Below, piece after piece: positions 27,070 to 35,700 of a stretch of DNA of 64,000 nt; the first letter of the stretch is position 1, and each line of letters begins with the position of its first letter. The notes under the pieces were generated by a model that saw nothing but the letters and a program-made list of their open reading frames with translations, had not been told where the DNA came from and searched no databases. Source of the DNA: Ohtaekwangia kribbensis (GTDB lineage: Bacteria; Bacteroidota; Bacteroidia; Cytophagales; Cyclobacteriaceae); the NCBI RefSeq assembly GCF_042676245.1, contig NZ_JBHTKA010000007.1:372001-436000 (forward strand), read 5' to 3'. The translations under genes were made by a program, and so were the position numbers.

Positions 27070-27138
27070 TCAAGGTTTCAGATTTCAGATTCAGCATTGA
27101 TCTCTTTCAATACTGGATCTGAAGTCTGGAACCTTAAA
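27070..27138. repeat. imperfect inverted repeat between coxA and ctaA
   Basis: AAGGTTTCAGATTTCAGA near 27070 pairs with TCTGAAGTCTGGAACCTT near 27121-27138. The 18-position stem has two G-U wobble pairs and a loop of about 30 nt. It is probably an RNA hairpin in the operon, possibly a processing or partial termination site that sets coxA/ctaA stoichiometry. There is no T-run. Confidence 0.45.
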
Positions 27139-27149
27139 CTTTATAGCCC

Positions 27150-28160
27150 ATGCGGTCTTTTCGCAGACTTACGATCTCAACCCTTATTGCTGTTTACCTG
27201 TTGATCCTGGTAGGGGGAATTGTACGCAGCACTGGCTCGGGTATGGGATGTCCGGACTGGCCGAAATGCTTTGGCAACTGGGTGCCTCCAAAATCTGTAT
27301 CGGAACTTCCTTCTGACTATAAAGACATCTACGCGCAGTATCGCGAAAAGAAGAACATCAAGTTTGCCAAGTACCTGCGTGCACTGGGCATGGAAGACAC
27401 CGCAGAGAAATTACTCAACGATCCTTCGGTTCGCGAAGAGAGTGATTTCAATCCTACCAAAACATGGATTGAGTATGTCAATCGCATCGTAGGTGTTGTC
27501 ATCGGCTTTTTGATCTTCGCAGTTTTCATATCATCACTTCGATTCTGGAAGACAGAAGGCAGACTCACAGTGATATCGTTCGTGACATTTTTACTGGTAG
27601 GATTTCAGGGATGGATCGGCTCTTTTGTTGTATCGACAAATCTTACTCCATGGACGATAACCGTACACATGTTTCTGGCCATTCTCATTGTAGCATTGCT
27701 GGTATACCTGGTGCATCGAAGCAGTTATGTAACAACGATTGATTCACCAATCGGATTCTGGTGGCTGATTGTATGCATGGCCGTATTACTGGTACAAACA
27801 TTACTGGGTACGCAAGTGCGCGAAGCCATAGACAATGTTTCGGCCTGGGCCATTCGTGAAGCGTGGATTTCGAACCTCGGTGTTGAGTTTGTGCTGCACC
27901 GTTCGTTCTCCTGGATCGTACTCGTTTTGCATGTTGGATTAATCTTCAATTTGCGTAAAACTGTGCACTCAAAAGCTTTCCTCCTTACCCTAATCGTGCT
28001 AATTTTGGGCACCATTTTAACAGGCGCGGGCATGGCGTACTTCGCTGTTCCGCCCTACCTTCAGCCGCTGCATCTGCTGTTCGCCACCGTTACTTTTGGA
28101 GTGCAGTTTTTGTTGTTGCTGAAGCTTAACCGGAAACAAGAACCTGTAGTAACGAATTGA
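27150..28160 (+). CDS. ctaA: heme A synthase (COX15/CtaA)
   Basis: A 336-residue protein with eight helices. It has the conserved first-helix GGIVRSTGSGMGCPDWPKC with the Cys pair C34/C40 of the periplasmic loop, WIEYVNRIVG with a heme-side His/Asn region, WTITVHMFLA, and VLHRSFSWIVLVLHVG. It oxidises heme O to heme A, needed by the adjacent coxA. The stop overlaps the ctaB ATG by one base (TGATG). Confidence 0.94.
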   Translation: MRSFRRLTISTLIAVYLLILVGGIVRSTGSGMGCPDWPKCFGNWVPPKSVSELPSDYKDIYAQYREKKNIKFAKYLRALGMEDTAEKLLNDPSVREESDFNPTKTWIEYVNRIVGVVIGFLIFAVFISSLRFWKTEGRLTVISFVTFLLVGFQGWIGSFVVSTNLTPWTITVHMFLAILIVALLVYLVHRSSYVTTIDSPIGFWWLIVCMAVLLVQTLLGTQVREAIDNVSAWAIREAWISNLGVEFVLHRSFSWIVLVLHVGLIFNLRKTVHSKAFLLTLIVLILGTILTGAGMAYFAVPPYLQPLHLLFATVTFGVQFLLLLKLNRKQEPVVTN

Positions 28161-29056
28161 TGGTAGCGCAACAAATACATGATCTTACGGGTGCAGCGTT
28201 TGTAGCAGCAAAGGCTAAAGCATACTGGGAGTTGCTGAAGTTCAGACTCTCATTTCTCGTTGCATTTTCATGTGCTTTTGGTTTTGTATTGGCAACACCA
28301 CGTGTTGACTGGTTTATACTCACCATGGTATTTACGGGAGGTTTTCTTCTTTCTGGTTCATCGGTTATCGTGAATCAGATCATCGAAAAAGATCTTGATA
28401 AATTGATGACACGTACCATGTCAAGACCGTTGCCAACCAATCGTGTTACGATAAACGAAGCGATTCTGGTTTCGGCATTTTGCTTTATAGCAGGTGTTGG
28501 TTTGTTAATGAAATATACCAATCCACTCACAACAGCACTCTCCATACTTTCCATGGTGCTATATAGTTTTGTATATACTCCGTTGAAACGTGTTGGTCCG
28601 GTTGCTGTGTTTGTTGGTGCTATACCGGGTGCTCTGCCTCCTTTGTTGGGCTGGACTGCAGCTACCGGTAATATATCACACGAAGCATTGATCATCTTTG
28701 GTATACAATTCATCTGGCAGTTTCCTCACTTCTGGGCTATCGCCTGGGTAGCTGATGAAGACTATAAAAAGGCTGGATTTAAATTATTACCGTCAAGCGG
28801 AGAGAAAGACTTGAACACAGCTGTGCAGATTATGATCTATACCATGTGTCTCATTCCGCTGGGAATGTTACCGGCTACATTTGGTATTACGGGTGTGAAC
28901 TCGGCTATAGTAGCAACGATTTGTGGCGTACTGTTCTTTGCACAGACATTTTCATTGATGAAGTCCGGTGACAGAAAGGCCGCACTTAAAATTATGTTCG
29001 GATCTTTTCTATACTTGCCGATTGTACAGATTGCATACTTGTTGGATAAAGTTTGA
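28160..29056 (+). CDS. ctaB: protoheme IX farnesyltransferase (heme O synthase)
   Basis: A 298-residue UbiA-family prenyltransferase with about nine helices. The prenyl-diphosphate site is NQIIEKDLDKLMTRTMSRPL (about residues 74-93). The second loop is YTPLKRVGPVAVFVGAIPGALPPLLGW, with DEDYKKAGFKLLP later. It makes heme O from heme B, the step before CtaA. The ATG at 28160 overlaps the ctaA stop by one base; a TTG codon just upstream is less likely. Confidence 0.95.
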   Translation: MVAQQIHDLTGAAFVAAKAKAYWELLKFRLSFLVAFSCAFGFVLATPRVDWFILTMVFTGGFLLSGSSVIVNQIIEKDLDKLMTRTMSRPLPTNRVTINEAILVSAFCFIAGVGLLMKYTNPLTTALSILSMVLYSFVYTPLKRVGPVAVFVGAIPGALPPLLGWTAATGNISHEALIIFGIQFIWQFPHFWAIAWVADEDYKKAGFKLLPSSGEKDLNTAVQIMIYTMCLIPLGMLPATFGITGVNSAIVATICGVLFFAQTFSLMKSGDRKAALKIMFGSFLYLPIVQIAYLLDKV

Positions 29057-29081
29057 CAGATAAAGAAGGGAAGGAAACAAT

Positions 29082-29666
29082 ATGGTACCAGATATTAAAA
29101 TCGTAGAAGAAGCCAAGAGACCACTGGCCATGAACCCGAAGAAGTTCGGATTGTGGCTCTTCATTGCAACGGTCATTATGCTTTTCGGTGCGTGGACGAG
29201 CGCATATATAGTAAAGCGTGGTGACATGGGTTGGTCTGAAATTATAGTGCCGGATCTATTCTGGGTAAACACAGGTATTATACTCGCCAGCAGTGTAACC
29301 ATGGTGTGGGCCGTACGTGCTGCACGCAAAGACAATTTTGAGTCATTGAAGATTGCGTTAAGCATTACAACGATACTGGGTATAGCATTCGTGATTGGCC
29401 AGTTTATGGCGTATGGTCAGATGGTTGAATTGAAAGAACACTTTACCGGTGGGCCGGTGTCGCATTCATTTGTATATGTGTTGAGTGGTGCGCATGCAGT
29501 TCACTTAATAAGCGGTGTGGTTTTTTTGATCTTCGTACTGGTAGCGGTGTTTCAATCAAAAGTACATTCCAAAAACATGAACCAGATAGAAATGTGTGCC
29601 ACGTATTGGCATTTTTTGGATGTTCTTTGGCTATATTTGTTCGTCTTTCTGCTTCTGAATAAGTAG
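29082..29666 (+). CDS. heme-copper oxidase subunit III (short form)
   Basis: A 194-residue protein with five helices. Subunit III motifs are KFGLWLFIATVIMLFGAWTSAY, SHSFVYVLSGAHAVHLISGVVF and ATYWHFLDVLWLYLFVFLLL. It is the first of two subunit III genes in this operon. Two are normal in clusters linking complex III to an oxidase, and presumably both stabilise the oxidase or the contact with complex III. Confidence 0.9.
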   Translation: MVPDIKIVEEAKRPLAMNPKKFGLWLFIATVIMLFGAWTSAYIVKRGDMGWSEIIVPDLFWVNTGIILASSVTMVWAVRAARKDNFESLKIALSITTILGIAFVIGQFMAYGQMVELKEHFTGGPVSHSFVYVLSGAHAVHLISGVVFLIFVLVAVFQSKVHSKNMNQIEMCATYWHFLDVLWLYLFVFLLLNK

Positions 29667-29761
29667 GAGAGGAACGTAAAAAGAAGGGATTATAGAATGA
29701 GATCGGTAAAGATCTGATCTTCACAAAGTAGAAAAACTTGAACTAATAACGATAAATTAAA

Positions 29762-30508
29762 ATGGCAAGTACCTCAGTAGCAACAGCTCCGGGACGGAGC
29801 GCTTGGGATGGCGGAGTATCACCAATGGGTGCCAGTTATGGTAAATTGATGATGTGGTTCTTCCTGCTGTCAGATGCTTTCACTTTCTCTGCACTTCTTA
29901 TTACATACGGATTGGTGCGTTCAGCACACCCGGTATATACAGGTACTGTGCATGCATTTAAATTTTCTGCAGGCTACTGGCCAATTCCGGAAAGAGTATT
30001 CGAAGCTGTTCCTTTTTTACACGGTGTAGAAGCTCCGCTGGTTTTCGTAGGTATCATGACCTTCATCCTCATTATGAGTTCTGTTACCATGGTGTTGGCA
30101 GTTGAGGCGGGTCATCGTATGGATCGCAAAGCTGTTGAGAAATGGATGTTGTGGACAATCCTCGGTGGTATAGCTTTCTTGAGCTGCCAGGCTTGGGAGT
30201 GGGGTCACTTTATCCACGGAAGTGAAACCGGAAGAGCGGTTGTAGAAGGCACTAAATTCTTTGGAGCAAACCTGGTTCACAACCAATATGGTCCTCCTGA
30301 TTTTGCAGCATTCTTCTTTTTCATTACAGGTTTCCACGGCTTCCACGTATTCAGTGGCGTGTGTCTGAATTTCCTGATATACTATAACACGGTAACGGGT
30401 GTTTATGAAAGAAGGGGCCATTATGAAATGGTAGAGAAAGTAGGTTTATACTGGCACTTTGTAGACCTCGTTTGGGTATTCGTATTTACCTTCTTCTACC
30501 TTGTATAA
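29762..30508 (+). CDS. heme-copper oxidase subunit III (long form)
   Basis: A 248-residue protein with five to six helices. The motifs are YGKLMMWFFLLSDAFTFSALLITYG, ACQ-type helix FLSCQAWEWGHFI, GFHGFHVFSGVCLNFL and GLYWHFVDLVWVFVFTFFYLV. It is a second subunit III, longer than its upstream neighbour and with an extra loop between helices 2 and 3. The 95-nt gap before it contains no terminator. Confidence 0.92.
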   Translation: MASTSVATAPGRSAWDGGVSPMGASYGKLMMWFFLLSDAFTFSALLITYGLVRSAHPVYTGTVHAFKFSAGYWPIPERVFEAVPFLHGVEAPLVFVGIMTFILIMSSVTMVLAVEAGHRMDRKAVEKWMLWTILGGIAFLSCQAWEWGHFIHGSETGRAVVEGTKFFGANLVHNQYGPPDFAAFFFFITGFHGFHVFSGVCLNFLIYYNTVTGVYERRGHYEMVEKVGLYWHFVDLVWVFVFTFFYLV

Positions 30509-30541
30509 ATTAAGAAAACGCTAACTGTTAATAGAATAAAC

Positions 30542-30877
30542 ATGGCACACGCTCATCAAGAAACTGTACACGTAAATGTATTGCCTCCGGATCGCGCGAA
30601 GATCAAGAAACTGTGGATGACAGCATTGATCCTCCTGATCATTACAATCCTGGAGTTTATCGTGGCATTTACGGTTCCGCATGAATATAAAGATCTTCGT
30701 GTCTGGATATTCATCACCATGACCATTGTAAAAGCTGCTTATATCGTAGGCGAGTTTATGCACTTGCGCTATGAAGTAAAAGTTTTGATCTGGTCTATTC
30801 TTATTCCGATGATCTTCATCGTGTGGATGCTGGTAGCATTCCTGTATGAAGGTATGGCGATCAGTAATGTCAGATAA
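30542..30877 (+). CDS. cytochrome c oxidase subunit IV
   Basis: A 111-residue protein with three helices (about 20-42, 49-70 and 78-100) and the family motif KAAYIVGEFMHLRYE. It is the small structural subunit and the last gene before the operon terminator. The N-terminus contains several His residues (MAHAHQETVHVN). Confidence 0.9.
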   Translation: MAHAHQETVHVNVLPPDRAKIKKLWMTALILLIITILEFIVAFTVPHEYKDLRVWIFITMTIVKAAYIVGEFMHLRYEVKVLIWSILIPMIFIVWMLVAFLYEGMAISNVR

Positions 30878-30903
30878 GATTGTAATCGTATAGATATATA
30901 CAG

Positions 30904-30933
30904 GAGGCTTAGGTGCGAACTTAAGCCTCTTTT
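30904..30933 (+). terminator. terminator of the act-cox operon
   Basis: Stem GAGGCTTA (30904-30911) with TAAGCCTC (30922-30929), extended inward by wobble and Watson-Crick pairs, followed by TTTT. It sits 27 nt after the subunit IV stop. Confidence 0.75.
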
Positions 30934-30982
30934 ATTTCATCGCGGAAGCCGATGATTTGAAGGGAAGCGCAATCTATAAATT

Positions 30983-31474
30983 ATGAAAGGCAACAAGTTG
31001 ATTTTTCTTTTTCTGGCATTTCTGCTGCCGGTGCTGATCTTTTTGTTTCTGAAGTTCTTTGGTAAAAATGAATTTGCTGTAGAGCCGCTCTATAACACAG
31101 AAGCCCCCGAAGTGCCATCGGGCTGTGCACCCGTATCAATACCGTATCACGTTCCGGACAGTATTACAAAAACATTCACACTTGAAAAAGACAGTCTCAC
31201 GCTACTGGTATTTGGCAGGCCAGATAAAGAAGCTTTGACGCAATTAGCACGTGTTGACGAAGAGTTTGACGGTGATGCCATTCACAAGAGGATCATCGCA
31301 CCGACTCATGCGGAGTATACTTCGCTGAAGCTGTGTATATTCTTTCTGAAGGAACCTTTTGACCTCGTTCTGGTTGATAGAAGAGGAACGATTCGGGGCC
31401 AGTACGTAGCTAATGATCGCGAAGAAGTAGACCGGTTGCTGACCGAAATAGCGATCATCCTTAAAAAATACTAA
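30983..31474 (+). CDS. SCO-like membrane-anchored protein lacking the CxxxC copper motif
   Basis: A 163-residue protein with an N-terminal membrane helix (about 6-24). The mature part resembles SCO/Sco1 copper chaperones at both ends: an IPYHVPD segment like the start of the SCO thioredoxin fold, and a C-terminal LVLVDRRGTIRGQYVANDREEVDRLLTEI. The latter matches the SCO pattern of LVD-x2-G-x-IRG-x-Y with a final helix. Between them the CxxxC copper site is missing (LTLLVFGRPDKEALTQL). Two other Cys are present (SGCAPVS and KLCIFF). Position next to oxidase genes supports a role in oxidase maturation. The SCO assignment is my inference from pattern and context. Confidence 0.6.
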   Translation: MKGNKLIFLFLAFLLPVLIFLFLKFFGKNEFAVEPLYNTEAPEVPSGCAPVSIPYHVPDSITKTFTLEKDSLTLLVFGRPDKEALTQLARVDEEFDGDAIHKRIIAPTHAEYTSLKLCIFFLKEPFDLVLVDRRGTIRGQYVANDREEVDRLLTEIAIILKKY

Positions 31475-31481
31475 CTGAACT

Positions 31482-32033
31482 ATGGAACAAATACTAAATG
31501 CCGGCCAGGGCAATGCGAAGCCACAACGAGAGCCGTACAAAAAACTGATTATAGCGGTGTCGATTTTGATTCCGGTAGTAGTGGCAATTCTGTTCGGAGT
31601 AAAGATACCCGGATATGATCTGTCTTTCCTTCCGCCTATATATGCAACCATTAATGGTATAACTGCCGTGTTGCTGGTGGCTGCTGTAATTGCTGTAAAG
31701 AACAAAAGGCTGAAACTGCATGAGACACTGATGAAGATATGCATGCTGTGTTCTGCGGTGTTTCTGGTCATGTATGTGCTATATCACATGACGAGCGACT
31801 CTACACCATACGGTGGTGAAGGTGCTATACGTTATGTATACTTCTTCATCCTCATCACGCATATACTCTTATCTATCGCCATCATACCGCTGGTGTTGTT
31901 TACCTTTTCAAAGGCATGGTTTGGTAACTTTGAACGTCACAGGGCATTGGCTAAATTTGCATTTCCGTTGTGGCTGTATGTAGCGGTAACGGGCGTGATC
32001 GTATACCTGATGATCAGTCCGTACTACCAATAG
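31482..32033 (+). CDS. DUF420 membrane protein (CtaM/YozB-like)
   Basis: A 183-residue protein with five helices, from KKLIIAVSILIPVVVAILFGV to YVAVTGVIVYLMISPYY. The His residues typical of DUF420 are visible: LHETLMKICM, YHMTSDS and ITHILLSIAIIPLVL. The family includes CtaM of Staphylococcus, needed for maturation of heme A oxidases, which fits this neighbourhood. The start is 7 nt after the SCO-like gene stop, so the two are one operon. Confidence 0.87.
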   Translation: MEQILNAGQGNAKPQREPYKKLIIAVSILIPVVVAILFGVKIPGYDLSFLPPIYATINGITAVLLVAAVIAVKNKRLKLHETLMKICMLCSAVFLVMYVLYHMTSDSTPYGGEGAIRYVYFFILITHILLSIAIIPLVLFTFSKAWFGNFERHRALAKFAFPLWLYVAVTGVIVYLMISPYYQ

Positions 32034-32085
32034 GAATCGAAGAAGAGGGAATAAACGGGAACGGATTTTTAAAAGAATATACAGT

Positions 32086-32346
32086 ATGGTAACACGCGTT
32101 ATAACAACGGCAATACTTGTACTCTTCGTGAGTCTGAATGATGTACTGGCGCAGTGCGCCATGTGTCGCTCTACCCTGGAGAATAATTATTCGAATGGAA
32201 ATCCGGGTATAGCAGCAGGCATTAATACAGGCATTCTGTACCTGCTGGTGATGCCGTACCTGGCCGTCATGCTGCTAGGATATTTTTGGTATAAATCAAG
32301 TAAAAATGCCCGCAAAGAGCTATCTGGAGGCGCTGCTGCAAGGTAG
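32086..32346 (+). CDS. small CxxC membrane protein of the oxidase cluster
   Basis: An 86-residue protein with a signal peptide or first helix (about 4-22), the motif QCAMCRSTLENN directly after it, and a second helix (about 48-66). The CxxC would face the periplasm. Similar small proteins occur in Bacteroidota oxidase loci but I know no assigned function. A metal- or heme-handling role is a guess from context. The last 41 nt overlap the start of the DUF983 gene in another frame. Confidence 0.75.
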   Translation: MVTRVITTAILVLFVSLNDVLAQCAMCRSTLENNYSNGNPGIAAGINTGILYLLVMPYLAVMLLGYFWYKSSKNARKELSGGAAAR

Positions 32347-32683
32347 GTGTCCACGGTGCCGTAAAGGCTACGTATTTAAGTATCCGGCAAGGAACCTCTC
32401 CAGGTTTACCATCATTAACGAGCGTTGCCAGCACTGTGACGTTCGCCTGGAGCCTGAACCCGGTTTTTATCAGGGCGCTATGTATGTCAGTTACGGTTTT
32501 ACCGTAGCGATGCTGGTGACGATGAGCATTATATACTATCTTTTCTTTCCGGATCGCTCCGAATGGTTCTATATAGGCACGTTCATTGCGCTGATGGTAA
32601 TTCTTATACCCGTTAATTATCGTTCGTCCCGGATACTATATCTATATCTTTTCGGAGGACTCAAGTACCAGGGTGAAAAGTAG
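32306..32683 (+). CDS. DUF983 zinc-ribbon membrane protein
   Basis: A 125-residue protein. A zinc-ribbon-like pair of motifs, CPRCRKG (about 14-20) and CQHC (about 42-45), is followed by two helices (about 62-82 and 89-108), as in DUF983. The start at 32306 is right despite a 41-nt overlap with the previous gene, because SYLEALLQGRCPRCRKG is the family N-terminus and no later Met precedes it. DUF983 genes are often near oxidase genes; function unknown. Confidence 0.85.
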   Translation: MPAKSYLEALLQGRCPRCRKGYVFKYPARNLSRFTIINERCQHCDVRLEPEPGFYQGAMYVSYGFTVAMLVTMSIIYYLFFPDRSEWFYIGTFIALMVILIPVNYRSSRILYLYLFGGLKYQGEK

Positions 32684-32762
32684 CTGGCAGATTTCCGGCT
32701 GCTGCTAACGATTAACGGATAAGGTTCATTAACTTTAAACGGATCTCTGGCGTAACACAATC

Positions 32763-35700
32763 TTGAAACGGAAAGCAAGACTCATTGTAGCAGGTATACT
32801 TTTTCTGGCAGCAGGACTCATTGCTGCCTACTATGCCTATCAGCGCCCATCCCCTCCGTTGTATGCCGCTAAATTATCAGAAGCCGTTACGAAGGAAGTA
32901 GAAGCACTCGAGCAACAGGCAGTTGCAATCCTGGAAGCAGGAGCCAACAGCACGATTGAATATACACGCGATCATCACCAGTTTTCTTTTTTTCTCTACG
33001 AACGCGGTGAACTGCTCTACTGGACCGACAACAAATTTGTACCAACCTTTGCTTCTGTATCCGATCCATTTATACTCAAGCTGCTCAAGGCCGGCAACAG
33101 CGATTACCTCGCCCGCAAGTGGGCTATCAGTGGTCATAAATTCCTGGTAGGCATCATTCCGCTATATAAGCGATACCCGATCACTAACGATTACCTCAGC
33201 ACCGAGTGGAACACACGCATCTTTCCGGCCCGCAGTATATTTATACTTGAAGCCAATGCAACGGTGGGTATGCCCGTTTGCATCAAAGAAAATTGTCCGT
33301 TCAAAGTAAGTATACTCAATGAGCAGTTGTTGTTTCCCGAACGTGCAACCGCTGCGGTGTTATTGATTGGTATTGGACTTGTACTGATAACGATATGGGT
33401 ATATAAACAGATACGCTCTATAAAATACCCGGAGATTGGTTTTATACTTCTCTATCTTTTCTTACTCGGCCTGCGCACGGTTATGATCGAGCTGAACTTT
33501 CCGGCAGGATTTATTTCTTCTGATCTTTTCAATCCGCAGATATTTGCTTCGTCTTCATTAAATGCTTCGCTGGCCGATCTCGTGCTTAACGAGATAGCCG
33601 TACTCTTGCTCTGCTTCTATATATTCAGACACTATAGGCGCTTTAAAGGATTGCTGTGGCTTATGCATCACCGGGTATGGTCGTGGCCGGCATCCATCGT
33701 ACTGGCAGTATGTATATTCTTTGCTGCATTGTTCCCGTTTGTTGTTATTCAAACATTGGCGAATAATTCGATTATTGTATTGGATATAGCGGAGTCGCTG
33801 GAAGTTAATGTATTACGCATGGTGGCACTCGCAGCGATTGTTATAGCCGGCATATGTTCTTTCCTGTTTTCACATGCCTTTATACGGCTGCTTATACTGA
33901 ATAAAAACTACGTGAAGATTATCGTGGAATTTGTTGTGGCTACCGGCATCTATATACTGATCAATGAATCTACAGGACAACAGTATATTTCATCTTTGGT
34001 AATGATAGTGCTCTATAGTGCCGTGGTATATATACTGAAACTGTATAAAAGTCTGCAGCGATTGAGCTTTGCCACCTTCGCGTACCTGTTTGTAACGTTG
34101 TTCTTCATGGCAGCCAACGGAGCCTATACCGTTCAATACTTTACGCACAAAAAGAAGATTGAAAGTCAGTTCCGGTTTGCCAGCAACTTTTTGATTGATC
34201 GTGACGATTTTGGCGAATACCTGCTATCAGAAACGGCTTCAAATGTAGCGCGCGATGTGTTCATTCAGAAACGGATCAGCAGTTTGTTCCTGAGCTTTGA
34301 CGCCATTCGGCAGAAGATACGACAAGTATTTCTTCCGGCTTATTTCAATAAGTACGATGTCGATATATTTCTTTTCAATGCGGCCGGCCAGCCCATCGAT
34401 GATCTCACGTCCACCAGTTTCTCGGAACTTGTGGCGCGTTATGATCAGGAAGCCTATAGAACGCAATATGAAAATGTATACTTCATTAACAGTCCGGAGG
34501 AAGAAGTAACGCAACAATACCTCGTGCGAATTCCGATACGCAAGTCGGGCACGACTACAGCGCATGTAGTATTACAGCTTTCGCTGAAAAAAATCATCCC
34601 CGAAAATGTATACCCGGAGCTGTTGGTGGATAATCGCTTCAAGCAGTTCTTCCGTGAGCAGAATATAAGCTATGCAGTATTTGCGAATGAAAAAGTATTG
34701 TATGGTTCCGGAGATTTTAACTACGATCAGTTATTTGATACGTCACTGTTTGGCGATCCTGCCATTCATACAGTCGGAAAAAAGTATAACGGCTACGACC
34801 ATATAGCGGTGGAAGATGAGAACGGTCGCATAGCCGTAGTGTCATCACCAAGTACTTCTGTTACCTATCGATTGTCCAACTTTTCATTTTTTATTGTAAC
34901 TGGTCTTGCCATTATACTCGTGCTCATTGTTGGGCAGGGATTAGTAAACTATATACGGGGCGATAAACTATATTTCACAGCACGCATTCAGCTATTACTG
35001 AACCTCTCGTTTTTCCTGCCGCTCATCATTGTGAGTTTTGTTACCCTGCAACTCATTAGTCGCTCATCGCAGAACCAGTTGAATGACGAGTACCTGCGCA
35101 AAGCACGCACCATAGGCGAACAGATCTCCGGCCGGTTAAGCGATGTAGCCAGAGCGGGGGCCGACTATGTAAACAGTTTCTTTGAAGGACAGGTTAACAG
35201 CATGGCCAAGCTCGATAACCTCGATATAAATATATATAGTCCAAAAGGTGTATTGATCGCGACCAGCCAGCCGATGATCGAGGCAAACGAAATACTGTCC
35301 GACTATATCAACTCAAACGCCTTGCATAAGATACGTGCCGGTCAGCACTTGTTTATTGATACAGAGCAGGTCGGTAAGTTGCAATACTTTGTGGCATATA
35401 CTGTATTGAAGTCACCGGTAAGTGGTGATGTAATTGGTGTATTGGCCATTCCGTTTTTCCGTTCGGGAGCATCACTGGAGCGCGTGCAGATCAACATTTT
35501 TACCAACATCCTGAATATATTTGCGCTCATCTTTATAGCCCTTGTCGTACTCGCGTATTTCGTTTCCAAGTGGCTTACGTTTCCGCTGGAGTTCATTACA
35601 CAATCACTCAAGCGTACGTCACTTACTAAAACCAATCAGCCGCTGGTGTGGAAGGCCGATGACGAAATCGGGTTGATGGTGAAAGAGTATAACCAGATGC

